Source of the DNA: JBBITW01 sp037440525 | GTDB lineage: Bacteria > Desulfobacterota > BSN033 > UBA1163 | Assembly: GCA_037440525.1 (NCBI GenBank) | Contig: JBBITW010000004.1 | Span: 1-54,152 of the forward strand | DNA: 54,152 nt | Direction: 5' to 3' | Part shown: piece by piece, positions 32,579 to 41,495 of the stretch | Numbering within the stretch: the first letter of the stretch is position 1 | Layout of the letters: each line of letters starts with the position of its first letter | The notes under the pieces: generated by a model | Told to the model about the DNA's origin: nothing | The model's database searches: none | What the model saw: the letters and a program-made list of their open reading frames with translations, nothing else | Program-made: the position numbers and the translations under genes

Positions 32579-35500
32579 ATGGCACTTACAACACAATTGG
32601 AATATTATTTTCTTCACAAGGTTAGACAGAGGGGTCATTCCTACTATAAGAGTGGAGCGGTTGATATCATCAACGGAAATGAAGAAGAGGTTCAGGCTGA
32701 TGTGATTGGAACCGACACCTATGAGGTGGATTTATATCGGGAGGATGATACGATATATGCCTCCTGCAGTTGCCCTTATTTTCAGGGTGAACAGGGGCTT
32801 TGCAAACACATCTGGGCAACACTTCTCTCTGCAGAGGAGAATGGTTATCTTCTGGGCAAAGATAGGAATGATCCACTTTATATAGAAATTGATGCGGAGA
32901 GGGATTACCTTGAGGATGAAGATTGGGAGGATGAAGATTGGGAGGATGAGGATGAAGATATTTCTTTAAATTTTAAAAACACTATTTATCCTCTGAAAAG
33001 GAGAGAAACTCTTCAACATATCAAGCAACCCCCAGGATGGAGGAGCCTTCTTGATTCTTTAAAAAAGAGATTCGCAGAGAAAAATGTTGGACAAGACCTT
33101 TTTGAAAAAATGAAACAGATTCTCTATTTGATTGACGTTTCTGAATCCAATAAGAGAAATGGGTTAGTAATTGAGATTGCACAGAGGCAGATGAAAAAGA
33201 ATGGTGAATGGGGGAAGACAAAATTCTATACCAGTTCATATATAAAATCCGAGAATTTTCCTGACCCACAGGACCAGCAGATTGTGGCATTGTTGATTGG
33301 AAGCCAGAGTTCCAATGGATACTATTATGGCTATCCAAGTTATTATAGAGGAGATTCTTGTTTTTATATAACTTCTGTTTCAATAATGGAAAATATTATG
33401 AGGCTTATCTCTCAAACTGGAAGATGTTTTTTAAGGAAGGCGAATTACGAGATTGAAAAATCTCCCATCCAGTGGGATGATGGAGAGCCATGGGAACTCT
33501 TTTTGAGTTTGGAAAAATCAGGCAATGACTATCGACTCGAAGGTCATCTCCAGCGAGGAGAGGATCAGATTTCTCTTGAAAAACCAATCCTTTTACTTCC
33601 AGGAGGTCTCTTTTTCTTTGAAAATAAGGTAGCCCGATTTATAGATAAAGGGATCTTTGGCTGGATTTCTCTTTTGAGAGATAAAAAGACTCTTTTTATC
33701 CCATTTAATGAAGTGGAAGATTTCTTAAAGGAATTAATGGTGATGCCTCTTATTCCAAGGCTATCCCTTCCTGAAGAGTTACGATATGAGGATATTCATT
33801 TAATACCAAAACCTTGGCTTAAAATAATAGCACCTAAGAGGAAGAACAGATGGGATGCTGATATATTGAACTGGGATTTATCATTTGATTATGATGGGAA
33901 GTTGCTTCACTATGAAGATTTATCTCGTGGTATAGTTAAAGATGGACAGAAATTCTTTATCATTAGAGATATTGATTTTGAGCATGATGCTTATAAAAAG
34001 ATTCGAAGTTTAGGATTTAGAGAAGTTAATTCCTATGGAGAATTAAGGAGAGAGATTGCTCCGAAAAATATTCCAAAGGCAGTTCGAGAACTAATTTCTT
34101 TAGGATGGCATGTAGAGGCTGAAGGTAAGGTTTATCGCCGTCCAGGAACATTCAATCTCTCTGTAACATCGGGAATTGATTGGTTTGAATTGCATGGCGA
34201 GGTTCTCTTTGATGATAAGATTGTTAAATTGCCTGAGTTGCTTATGGCACTAAAAAAGGGTGATAATATTGTCCTCCTCGATGATGGCACCTTTGGAGTG
34301 GTTCCAGAGGAATGGCTGAAAAGGTATGGTTTTATTTCTGACCTCGGAAAAGCCTATGATGACCACATCCGATTCTCACGCTCTCAGGCATGGCTTCTTG
34401 ACGCCCTTATAGCTTCAGAGCCTGAATTTAGATGTGATGAGGTCTTTGAGCATTTGCGAGAGGAACTTAGAAGCTTTGAAGGTATAAAACCATGTGATCC
34501 ACCAGAAGGTTTTGTGGGCAATTTAAGAGATTATCAGAAGGATGGATTGGGCTGGATCCATTTCTTAGAAAGGTTTGGATTGGGGGGATGTCTTGCCGAT
34601 GATATGGGCCTTGGTAAGACCATACAGGTCCTCGCTATGCTTGAAGAGAGAAGAAAGAAGCGAATATCGGAAGGTGATACCAGAGTTGGAGATAGTTTAA
34701 ATCAAAGTGATAGAGTTTCTGGCCCTTCCCTTGTTGTAGCACCGAAATCACTTGTCTTTAACTGGATTCAGGAAGCTAAACGGTTCACTCCAAATTTAAA
34801 AATCCTTGACCACACAGGGACAAACAGACTGAAACCAGGAGAGCATTTTGAAAATTATGACCTAATCCTGACAACCTATGGTACATTGAGAAAAGATGTG
34901 GTTGAATTCAAGGATATTGAGTTTGACTACTGTATCCTTGATGAAGGGCAAATGATCAAGAATGCCAATACCCAAACTGCAAAGGCAGCCAGACTTATCA
35001 AGGCAAAAAATCGTCTTGTGCTAAGCGGCACCCCTATTGAAAACCACATTGGAGAGCTCTGGAGTCTCTTTGAATTTCTTAATCCTGGAATGTTGGGCTC
35101 AGCATCTGTGTTTAAATTGACCGGTTCAGGAGAACGAAACCCAGCCCCCCAGATTTGCGATTTACTCGGGAAAGCGCTTCGACCATTCATTCTTCGTCGA
35201 ACAAAGAGACAGGTAGCATCTGAGCTTCCAGAAAAATTTGAAAAGACCCTATATTGCGATCTCGAATCAGTGCAGAGGAAACTTTATAATGAGTTAAGGG
35301 ACCATTACCGTCTGAACTTAATCCATCAGGTGGAGCTTGATGGTATAAATAGGTCCAAGATTCAGATTCTTGAAGCACTGCTAAGGCTGAGACAGGCTGC
35401 CTGTCATCCAGGGCTCATTGACAGGTCAAAGATTTCCTATCCCAGTGCAAAGCTCGATGTTTTACTGCCACAACTCGAGCAGGTCATAGAGGAAAATTAT

Positions 35501-35950
35501 AAGGTTCTGGTCTTTTCACAGTTTACAAGTTTCCTTTCTATCCTTCGTCAGCAATTGGATAGAAATAACACTCCATATGCATACCTTGATGGTCAAACAC
35601 GCAATCGAAAGGCAGTTGTCGAGAGATTCCAGAAAGACCCTGATTGCAGGCTCTTTCTTATCAGTCTTAAGGCTGGTGGGCTCGGGTTAAACCTTACAGA
35701 GGCTGAATATGTTTATCTGCTTGATCCATGGTGGAATCCTGCTGTTGAGGCTCAGGCTATTGATAGAACACATAGAATAGGACAGACTAAAAAGGTTTTT
35801 GCCTATCGTATCATAGCTCGAGATACTGTGGAGGAGAAGGTTTTGGAACTCCAGCAGACAAAGAGGGATTTAGCCGAGGCTATCATTAAAGCTGATAATA
35901 GTCTTATAAGAAATCTCACAAAAGAAGATCTGGAATTGCTCCTCTCATAG
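32579..35950 (+). CDS. SWIM zinc-finger SNF2-family helicase
   Basis: The 1123-residue protein has an N-terminal SWIM zinc finger C-x-C-x9-C-x-H at C63, C65, C75 and H77, an acidic stretch from tandem repeats (about 112-127), a long bacterial SNF2-associated middle region (about 150-640), and a Swi2/Snf2 ATPase: GLGKT near 677, DEGQ near 786, SGTPIENHIGELWSLFEFL (about 817-835), then the second RecA lobe with FSQFTSFL, DGQTRNRKAVVERF and DRTHRIGQTKKV. Such proteins remodel protein-DNA complexes, e.g. removing stalled RNA polymerase. About 22 extra residues (KRISEGDTRVGDSLNQSDRV) stand between motifs I and Ia. It lies behind pncC without other defence genes, so it is probably a housekeeping RapA/HepA-like remodeller. 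Confidence 0.88.
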   Translation: MALTTQLEYYFLHKVRQRGHSYYKSGAVDIINGNEEEVQADVIGTDTYEVDLYREDDTIYASCSCPYFQGEQGLCKHIWATLLSAEENGYLLGKDRNDPLYIEIDAERDYLEDEDWEDEDWEDEDEDISLNFKNTIYPLKRRETLQHIKQPPGWRSLLDSLKKRFAEKNVGQDLFEKMKQILYLIDVSESNKRNGLVIEIAQRQMKKNGEWGKTKFYTSSYIKSENFPDPQDQQIVALLIGSQSSNGYYYGYPSYYRGDSCFYITSVSIMENIMRLISQTGRCFLRKANYEIEKSPIQWDDGEPWELFLSLEKSGNDYRLEGHLQRGEDQISLEKPILLLPGGLFFFENKVARFIDKGIFGWISLLRDKKTLFIPFNEVEDFLKELMVMPLIPRLSLPEELRYEDIHLIPKPWLKIIAPKRKNRWDADILNWDLSFDYDGKLLHYEDLSRGIVKDGQKFFIIRDIDFEHDAYKKIRSLGFREVNSYGELRREIAPKNIPKAVRELISLGWHVEAEGKVYRRPGTFNLSVTSGIDWFELHGEVLFDDKIVKLPELLMALKKGDNIVLLDDGTFGVVPEEWLKRYGFISDLGKAYDDHIRFSRSQAWLLDALIASEPEFRCDEVFEHLREELRSFEGIKPCDPPEGFVGNLRDYQKDGLGWIHFLERFGLGGCLADDMGLGKTIQVLAMLEERRKKRISEGDTRVGDSLNQSDRVSGPSLVVAPKSLVFNWIQEAKRFTPNLKILDHTGTNRLKPGEHFENYDLILTTYGTLRKDVVEFKDIEFDYCILDEGQMIKNANTQTAKAARLIKAKNRLVLSGTPIENHIGELWSLFEFLNPGMLGSASVFKLTGSGERNPAPQICDLLGKALRPFILRRTKRQVASELPEKFEKTLYCDLESVQRKLYNELRDHYRLNLIHQVELDGINRSKIQILEALLRLRQAACHPGLIDRSKISYPSAKLDVLLPQLEQVIEENYKVLVFSQFTSFLSILRQQLDRNNTPYAYLDGQTRNRKAVVERFQKDPDCRLFLISLKAGGLGLNLTEAEYVYLLDPWWNPAVEAQAIDRTHRIGQTKKVFAYRIIARDTVEEKVLELQQTKRDLAEAIIKADNSLIRNLTKEDLELLLS
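32912..32955 (+). repeat. Short tandem repeat encoding an acidic tract
   Basis: The 15-base unit GAGGATGAAGATTGG occurs at 32912-32926 and 32927-32941, then decays into GAGGATGAGGATGAAG. It encodes E-D-E-D-W repeats in the helicase. Repeat number could vary by slippage in steps of five residues without shifting the frame. Confidence 0.8.
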
Positions 35951-36075
35951 AAATTCTATTCTGATATGGTTTTTGTGTATCCTGGATATGAGTTTGTGAA
36001 TATTTTCTTCTTGAAATTTTATTCTTTTGCCTCATAATTAATGATATTATTTTTAAAAGGAAGGAGGAGGTACAG

Positions 36076-37101
36076 ATGAAACTCGAGAGGTTTGAAGGGG
36101 TTTGGACAGCAATGGTAACACCATTTGACAAAAAAGGGGGGATTGATTTTGAGGGGCTTGAGAAGAATATACAATTTCAAATAGCAAATGGGGCAAACCT
36201 TGTTCCAACAGGCACAACAGGTGAATCTCCTACCCTCGATTGGAGGGAACATGACCGTGTGATTACGAAGACAGTGAGGTTGGCAAAGGGAAAAGCATTT
36301 GTGATCGCAGGGACAGGTTCAAATTCTACCAGGGAAGCCTATAGGGGAACAAAACATGCTGTGGAAGTTGGTGCTCAGGGGGTTTTACTTGTTGATTGTT
36401 ATTATAATGGACCTTCCTCGCTTGAGCTTAGAACACAATATTATGAAGTTATAGCTAAGGCATTCAGAAAGGCTTTTATTGTTCCATATATCATTCCTGG
36501 AAGAACTGGAACAAAATTGGAAGTTGAGGACCTTGCAATCCTTCACAGGAAGTTTAAAAATCTGCGCTCAGTTAAAGAGGCAACAGGTGATCTTGAACGA
36601 ATGGCTAAGACGAGAAGCCTCTGTGGTGATGATTTTGATATACTTTCTGGAGACGATGATAAGACATTTGATATGATAACCCGTCAGGATATTCGGGCCT
36701 CAGGTGTAATTTCAGTCATGTCTAATATTGTTCCAGGGCCAATAAATGAGATGATAAAGGCTATAAGGAATGGAGAAATGGAGAGGGCCAATCGATTGAA
36801 AGATGCTTTGGATCCGTTATTTAAGGTTGTTACTGTTAACACAATCGAATCTTATGAAGGGTTTGAGGTTCCAAACAAATTCAGAAATCCACTTTCCATA
36901 AAGACAATAATGAAAGGGCTTGGACTTCCATCAGGACCATGCCGTCCTCCACTGGGAAAGATGACACCAAAAGGGGTTGAGGTTGTAAGAAATACCCTTA
37001 AAGAGGTCTATCAAAAGGATAAAGAGATATTCTGGCCCATTCAAGATTTCTATAAGGTCAATATTGAAGAGAGGCTGACAAACGACCGATATTGGAAATA
37101 A
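36076..37101 (+). CDS. DapA-family (class I aldolase) lyase/synthase
   Basis: The 341-residue barrel belongs to the dihydrodipicolinate synthase/N-acetylneuraminate lyase superfamily. Substrate carboxylate motif GTTGES is at about residues 47-52, Tyr of the triad in FIVPYIIPGRTGT (about 138), and the Schiff-base Lys in LRSVKEATGDLERM (about 170). It is some 45 residues longer than DapA (about 292) at the C-terminus (KEVYQKDKEIFWPIQDF), and the active-site arginine is kept in PGRTG. The solitary position, away from lysine genes, leaves its substrate open: true DapA, or a related aldolase. AAGGAGGAGG precedes the ATG. A convergent Tat-signal fragment lies 11 bases beyond. Confidence 0.85.
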   Translation: MKLERFEGVWTAMVTPFDKKGGIDFEGLEKNIQFQIANGANLVPTGTTGESPTLDWREHDRVITKTVRLAKGKAFVIAGTGSNSTREAYRGTKHAVEVGAQGVLLVDCYYNGPSSLELRTQYYEVIAKAFRKAFIVPYIIPGRTGTKLEVEDLAILHRKFKNLRSVKEATGDLERMAKTRSLCGDDFDILSGDDDKTFDMITRQDIRASGVISVMSNIVPGPINEMIKAIRNGEMERANRLKDALDPLFKVVTVNTIESYEGFEVPNKFRNPLSIKTIMKGLGLPSGPCRPPLGKMTPKGVEVVRNTLKEVYQKDKEIFWPIQDFYKVNIEERLTNDRYWK

Positions 37102-37112
37102 GTTTATATCTA

Positions 37113-37307
37113 TCATCCCTTAGCCTCCATATCATCAAGCACCTTTTTAATCCTTTTAATATTGATTTTGGTATTTTTGGATGACCTCTCATCCATAGTT
37201 TCTGCTAATGAATTACTGCGAGAGGGAGAGATTAGACTTAATGCAAACCCTGTAGTTTTTAGAAAGTCCCGTCGGCTAATATGAATCCTCTTCATTTTAT
37301 CACCCAT
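37113..37307 (-). pseudogene. Remnant of a Tat-exported protein (N-terminal fragment)
   Basis: The 64-residue frame has a twin-arginine signal: SRRDFLKTTGFALSLISPS, with better start ATG at residue 5 (MKRIHISRRDF). The mature part is only about 35 residues, ending KKVLDDMEAKG just before the convergent dapA-like stop. The tail KRIKKVLDDMEAKG resembles the start of the Tat-signal SAM-dependent O-methyltransferase family (usually continuing into a nucleotide-binding domain), so the body has probably been lost. This family link is recalled, not verified. It might also be a genuine small exported peptide. Confidence 0.5.
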
Positions 37308-38008
37308 ATAAGAATCATCTTAGAATAATTTTATAAATTTTTTATTAACACATTATCAAGTAGGAATTAATAGACCTCTGAAAAATTATTTAATATGAAT
37401 TTTTTTACTAAAAGCCCCTATTTATCCGTCATTGCGTGGCAATCCGACGAAGTCGTTGCGAGCCCGAAGGGCGTGGCAATCTTATAGATTCCTCGCTCCG
37501 CTCGGAATTACAATTTTGGAGAGATTGGTTCGCAATGACAATCTGGAATCACTCAATTTAGATTTAATATTTTGGCACTATTGATTAATACCCTGAAATT
37601 GCTTGATTTTCTTTTAGGCAATTGTAAGCAATCTAACTTCTTAATGTTCGCATTCGAAGGGTTTGGAACCCCATCTCCCCAGTCAAATCAGGACTTTTTC
37701 AGAGATCTAATTAATAATTTCTTATCATTAATTTCCTTTATATCGATAGGGAATAAAGAATGTATAATCATTTAGAGAATAGTGAATAATTTTTTTATTT
37801 TCTAATAATTTCAAGCAATTATTTATCGAAATAATATTTTTAAAAGGCCTTAATGTATAAAAAAAATATTCAATTTTTAAAAAAATCTCTAATTTTAACT
37901 GGGGAGAAATAAAAAATCATTGTGATTTCAATAGATTATATATAACATTAAATCTGGCATTAGAAATGCATATTTATGGGTGAAGCTCAAAGAAAGGGGG
38001 AATTGAAG
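37308..38008. other. Long intergenic region with a family L repeat
   Basis: About 700 bases without a convincing gene. A family L repeat (37452-37565) and a short TCATTGCGTGGCAATCC unit before it (37430-37446) are present. A 67-codon frame at 37572-37775 has no ribosome site or recognisable product and is not called. The section 37780-37970 is strongly AT-rich and probably holds the promoter of the small membrane protein gene. Confidence 0.5.
37452..37565 (+). repeat. Dispersed repeat, family L (copy 2)
   Basis: Starts GTCGTTGCGAGCCCGAAGG, contains ATTCCTCGCTCCGCTCGGAAT and AATGACAATCTGGAATCACTC, and ends ATTTAGATTT. It matches 19687-19797 along its length in the same orientation, 17.8 kb apart. 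Confidence 0.65.
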
Positions 38009-38293
38009 ATGGAAAAAAGAATGAAAGGTTTAAAGGTTGGTTTAATGGCTGGGTTGTTAACTCTTGCTTCTTCTACTGCATTTGCAAGGTCTATAAGTCT
38101 TAGTGAAGGTGGGACTGCACTTTGGATCTTCCTCATTGTTGGTGCGATCATTATTCTCCTTCAGCTAATCCCTGCAGCGATTCTCTTCTTCAGTTTCATT
38201 GGGACAGCAACTACCTCTTTATTGAAGAAAGAGAAAAGGGCTGAGGAAGAATTGATAATTTCTGCAACCGAACCTGTAGTGGTTAAAAAGTAA
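38009..38293 (+). CDS. Small exported or membrane protein of unknown function
   Basis: The ATG at 38009 has AAGGGGG eight bases ahead; the frame also opens 33 bases earlier, without one. The 94-residue product has a basic start, a first hydrophobic segment (VGLMAGLLTLASSTAFA, about 10-26) that looks like a cleavable signal ending in A-F-A, a second long membrane helix (ALWIFLIVGAIIILLQLIPAAILFFSFIG, about 40-68), and a charged cytoplasmic tail KKEKRAEEEL. No family is recognised. It stands alone, convergent with the ECF transporter operon downstream. Confidence 0.65.
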   Translation: MEKRMKGLKVGLMAGLLTLASSTAFARSISLSEGGTALWIFLIVGAIIILLQLIPAAILFFSFIGTATTSLLKKEKRAEEELIISATEPVVVKK

Positions 38294-38324
38294 TTAAATA
38301 AAGTTTAACCTTAAGCTAATATGC

Positions 38325-39041
38325 TCAGGAAAGAGATCTAAAGATAATAAAAATTACAACGAATATAATTACAGGGATGAGATGGAGAAGAGGGAATTCG
38401 GGGAGTTTAACAGGTAACTCATCCTGATAGCCTCTTGCCGAAAGAGAAAGGGTCATCTCTTCTGCTTTGATAAATGAATGGCGAAGGAGTGGTAAAACAA
38501 TGAATTTAATTCTCCTAAAAGGATTTTTAACCCGATCTCCAAGTCTTGCTCTCTGAGCAACATTAATCTCCTCAACTTGATCCAGGGTCAAAGAAAAGAA
38601 TCTTAGAGAAAGGGATAGCATGAGTCCAATTCTACGTGCAGGGAGAAATGAAAAGGGTTTAAGAAACCAGATAAAAGAGTCCCGAATCTCTCTTGGTCGT
38701 GTTGTAGCTGTAAAAATGATCCCATAAATAATCATTAGTCCCAATCGCCAGCAATTAAGGGCTCCAAGAAGAAGACCGTTTGTGGGAGTAAGCAGGGCTT
38801 GAAATAAAAATAGAATCAGTAGGAAAAAGGCCCAATTTCTTAAATCGTGAAAAAGATTTTTTAAAGGTAATCTTGAAAGTATTAGAAGACCAAGTATGAT
38901 GGCTGAGTTTAATAAGAGCCACGAAGGTTTAGAATCTAAAAGGGTGAGAGTAATAATCAACAGTCCTAAAATCTTACATCGGCTATCCCAGCGATGAATA
39001 TAAGAATTCTTTGGGAAATAATGGAAGGCTATTCGAGCCAT
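38325..39041 (-). CDS. bioN: ECF transporter T component (BioN/CbiQ-type)
   Basis: The membrane T protein couples ATPase motion to the substrate-binding S protein. From ATG 39041 it has 238 residues starting MARIAFHYFPKNSYIHRWDSR; an earlier start adds 11 residues but lies deep in the ATPase gene. Typical marks are the N-terminal HxWDSRxK motif, several membrane helices, the AQRARLGD and SARGYQD coupling motifs (Ala-Arg-Gly type) near residues 167 and 213. It is the third gene of the bioY operon and overlaps the ATPase gene by 13 bases. Assignment as BioN rests on the neighbour BioY. Confidence 0.88.
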   Translation of the reverse strand: MARIAFHYFPKNSYIHRWDSRCKILGLLIITLTLLDSKPSWLLLNSAIILGLLILSRLPLKNLFHDLRNWAFFLLILFLFQALLTPTNGLLLGALNCWRLGLMIIYGIIFTATTRPREIRDSFIWFLKPFSFLPARRIGLMLSLSLRFFSLTLDQVEEINVAQRARLGDRVKNPFRRIKFIVLPLLRHSFIKAEEMTLSLSARGYQDELPVKLPEFPLLHLIPVIIFVVIFIIFRSLS

Positions 39042-39763
39042 GATATCTTCTCTCTTCCAAGTAGAGCATAACATGGAGGTCTTATCCCGAAATCTATGAG
39101 TCCAGAAACAATCTCATCAGGTCTTCCTTGAGACTTCAGTTCACCATCCTTAAGGACAACGATTCTATCAACATGGGCAATCACCTTTTCAACATCATGT
39201 GTGGTAACCACAATTGTATGTCCTTCTTTATGGAGATGGATCATATGTCTCAGGATTTCTCTAATTCCATAATAATCAAGAAAGGAGAAGGGTTCATCAA
39301 AGAGAATGACTCTTGGTTTCATGGCAATAACCCCTGCAATCGCAAGACGCCTCTTTTCTCCACCTGAGAGCAGGTAACATTGTTTTTCTGAGATTTCCTT
39401 AAGCCCCATAAGATGAAGGGCCCAATTCACCCGCTCTTCTATTTCCTCAGGGGTAAGGCCCATGTTCTCGGGACCAAAAGCTACATCCTCCTTGACCGTC
39501 TCCCCTATGATCTGACTGTCAGGATCCTGGAATACCATACCTACAATTTGTCTTACCTCACGAAAATTATGAGTGGAGTTTATATGAACTGAACCTGAAG
39601 TGGGTTTCAGAAGGCCATTAATAATACGAAGGAGGGTTGTCTTACCACTTCCGTTAGGACCGCAGATAAGTAGAAATTCACCTTCCTTGATATTTAAATC
39701 AATTCCCCTCAAGGCATATGTTCCGTCCGGGTAGCGGTGATGAAGGTTTTTGATCTTTATCAT
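39029..39763 (-). CDS. bioM: ECF transporter ATPase (BioM-type)
   Basis: The 244-residue ABC ATPase powers biotin uptake. Motifs: Walker A GPNGSGKTTLL (about 35-45), Q-loop VFQDPDSQIIG (about 78-88; the PDSQI pattern is typical for ECF ATPases), signature LLSGGEKRRLAIAG (about 132-145), Walker B VILFDEPFSFLD (about 152-163) and the H-loop in VVTTHDVEKV. It lies 32 bases behind bioY and its end overlaps the T gene. One ATPase gene for the whole transporter is the normal BioMNY arrangement. Confidence 0.9.
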   Translation of the reverse strand: MIKIKNLHHRYPDGTYALRGIDLNIKEGEFLLICGPNGSGKTTLLRIINGLLKPTSGSVHINSTHNFREVRQIVGMVFQDPDSQIIGETVKEDVAFGPENMGLTPEEIEERVNWALHLMGLKEISEKQCYLLSGGEKRRLAIAGVIAMKPRVILFDEPFSFLDYYGIREILRHMIHLHKEGHTIVVTTHDVEKVIAHVDRIVVLKDGELKSQGRPDEIVSGLIDFGIRPPCYALLGREKISWLE

Positions 39764-39795
39764 AAATTAAGCTACTTAGGTAAGAAGTAAAAAAA

Positions 39796-40341
39796 TCAGC
39801 TTACTTGGGTTAATTGTCGATTCAAAATGGGCCTCAAAGCACGGGCTATAATTATAGCCATAATCGCCTTAATTGTATCGCCAGGGAGAAAAGGGAGCAT
39901 TCCGACAGTCAGTGTTTTATAAAATGTCATCTGGGTTACTATTTTCAGCCATGAGATTCCAAACACATATATTAAAAGCGATCCTATAATAACAGCAAAT
40001 ATCTCCGAAATTAAAATGTGATTGAATCTCTCAGAGATAAGACCTGTTGTCCATGAGGCAATCATAAAACCGAAAAGGTATCCTCCAGTGGGACCGAAGA
40101 GATGTGCTAATCCTCCTTTCCCACCATAAAATACAGGCAATCCAATGGCTCCGAGTAAAACATATAAGGCCGCACCCGTAAGTCCCCAGCGACTTCCCAA
40201 AAGGAGTCCTGAAAGAAGGACAAATAGATTTGTAAGAACAATTGGGACAGGACCTATAGGGATATGAATATACGCCCCAACAGCCATCAGTGCAGCCATC
40301 AGGGAAGAGAGAACAATCATCCTCAATTTTTCAATTGACAT
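39796..40341 (-). CDS. bioY: Biotin ECF transporter S component BioY
   Basis: BioY is the membrane protein that binds biotin. The 181-residue chain has about six membrane helices and the BioY signatures GPVPIVLTNLFVLLSGLLLG (about 29-48), GAIGLPVFYGGKGGLAHLFG (about 63-82) followed by PTGGYLFGF. It is the first gene of bioY-ATPase-T. GGAGG precedes the ATG. An inverted repeat very like a BirA operator lies 17-47 bases upstream, consistent with repression when biotin is plentiful. No biotin synthesis gene is in the window. Confidence 0.95.
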   Translation of the reverse strand: MSIEKLRMIVLSSLMAALMAVGAYIHIPIGPVPIVLTNLFVLLSGLLLGSRWGLTGAALYVLLGAIGLPVFYGGKGGLAHLFGPTGGYLFGFMIASWTTGLISERFNHILISEIFAVIIGSLLIYVFGISWLKIVTQMTFYKTLTVGMLPFLPGDTIKAIMAIIIARALRPILNRQLTQVS

Positions 40342-40357
40342 TCAGGCCTCCTCTTAT

Positions 40358-40407
40358 TTATCAACCTAATTTTAATAAAGGTTAACAAATAATATTTGGC
40401 CTGTCAA
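40358..40407 (-). promoter_or_regulatory. Promoter with BirA-like operator ahead of bioY
   Basis: On the minus strand TTGACA (plus 40402-40407) is a -35 candidate. Downstream, TTGTTAACC and GGTTGATAA (plus 40380-40388 and 40358-40366) form an inverted repeat with a 13-base spacer. This resembles the BirA box TTGTAAACC-N14/15-GGTTTACAA; the spacer is slightly short. The operator overlaps the expected -10 region, as it would for repression. Confidence 0.6.
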
Positions 40408-40412
40408 TACTT

Positions 40413-40934
40413 CTATCCATCGAGGGTATGATGTTCCATCTTGCGATACCATGAGGCAGGATCGGTCAGGTATTCCTCTGTGTCTTTAAGAGAGAGGTAG
40501 TGTTCATTCTCAATCCTTGAAAGGAGATCAAAAAACTCCTTCTCCTTTGGATTCGTGAGCTGGTCTCTCAGCTCTCCGTAGTATTTCGTCCCCTTGGCCT
40601 CAAAATCGATTGCTGTTCTTATGGCCTCAAGGTCATCTGGATCTCCCTTTGCATTTTCGTCCACTTTCTTGACAAAATCAACCAGGATATCCTTAACAAC
40701 AGTCTCTTTTACCTTAAGAGGCACTGTTTCAGGCCATCTCTCTTCCTTTGACCATTTCTTATGAAGTTCTTTTAGTCTTTCATAATGCTCAAGTTCATCA
40801 TCTGCAATCTGCTCGAACATCTTTTTACCGAGGGGATTCTTTGTTCGCCTGGCATGTTTCAAATAAAAATCCCTTTCCCTCATCTCATTATTAAGGGCCA
40901 CCTCCAGTGCATTTAGACGATCTTTCTCATTCAT
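40413..40934 (-). CDS. Rubrerythrin/ferritin-like diiron protein
   Basis: A 173-residue ferritin-like protein, all helical. Two helix pairs each carry Glu and ExxH ligands: ALNNEMRERDFYLKHA (about 12-27) with ADDELEHYERL (about 44-54), and AIDFEAKGTKYYGEL with SRIENEHYLSL (about 140-150), the typical diiron pattern. No rubredoxin Cys pairs are present. Such proteins usually reduce peroxide or store iron in anaerobes. It lies between the bioY operator and the restriction gene, transcribed with the same direction, with 15 bases to the restriction gene stop. Confidence 0.82.
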   Translation of the reverse strand: MNEKDRLNALEVALNNEMRERDFYLKHARRTKNPLGKKMFEQIADDELEHYERLKELHKKWSKEERWPETVPLKVKETVVKDILVDFVKKVDENAKGDPDDLEAIRTAIDFEAKGTKYYGELRDQLTNPKEKEFFDLLSRIENEHYLSLKDTEEYLTDPASWYRKMEHHTLDG

Positions 40935-40949
40935 AATATCTCCTCTCAG

Positions 40950-41495
40950 CTAAATATCAATTAGAATTACCTTAACAGGCACTGCTGGAAAATGTCTTTT
41001 TAAACGCTCAATATCATAGATAAGTTGTTCTCCATACGAAACACCCGTGGACATCTGTTTATGCAATGGATGACAAGGCACAATCTCGACTCCAACATCT
41101 GCTTTATTCTCATTAAAAAAGTATTGAAATTTTGCCATGTCGTAAAACATGAAGGCGTATTTACCAAATTGTGCTTCAACAAGAACACGTTTTTTTACGA
41201 AATCAATTTGTTTAAAAGCACCTTTTATTTCTTTCTTATAATTTGGAATCGAAATAGTATATGTATCTCTTATCTCTCTATAACCAAGTTCTGTAAACCT
41301 TTGCTTAAATTTTTTGTTAAGTTCTTTAGGTGAATACAACAATCTTCCTGGCATTGTTTTTTCTTTACTTACCTTAGTTTTCTCTAATAAGGTAATCCCA
41401 GAGATAACTTTATCAATCTCCCTTTCAATCTCTGGATATCGAATTTTTAATATCTCACTATCACCCAGATGAGAATATTCATAAACCTTTCTCAT
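40950..41495 (-). CDS. Type II restriction endonuclease, BglII/BstYI-like
   Basis: The 181-residue protein has a PD-(D/E)XK-type active site of the BglII form: D98 in QIDFV, E107 and Q109 in VLVEAQFGK. The spacing (9 and 2) is identical to BglII D84-E93-Q95 as I recall it. BglII cuts AGATCT and BstYI cuts RGATCY, so a GATC-centred target is a reasonable guess, not a proof. Further support is VEIVPCHPLHKQMSTGVSYGEQL, seen in this endonuclease family. Its ATG overlaps the methyltransferase stop by four bases, giving a methylase-first operon. No controller gene is present. Confidence 0.8.
   Translation of the reverse strand: MRKVYEYSHLGDSEILKIRYPEIEREIDKVISGITLLEKTKVSKEKTMPGRLLYSPKELNKKFKQRFTELGYREIRDTYTISIPNYKKEIKGAFKQIDFVKKRVLVEAQFGKYAFMFYDMAKFQYFFNENKADVGVEIVPCHPLHKQMSTGVSYGEQLIYDIERLKRHFPAVPVKVILIDI

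Noticed and set aside
37572..37775. 67-codon open frame in the intergenic region
   Set aside because: No ribosome site, no recognisable sequence, and it follows directly on a repeat; probably chance.
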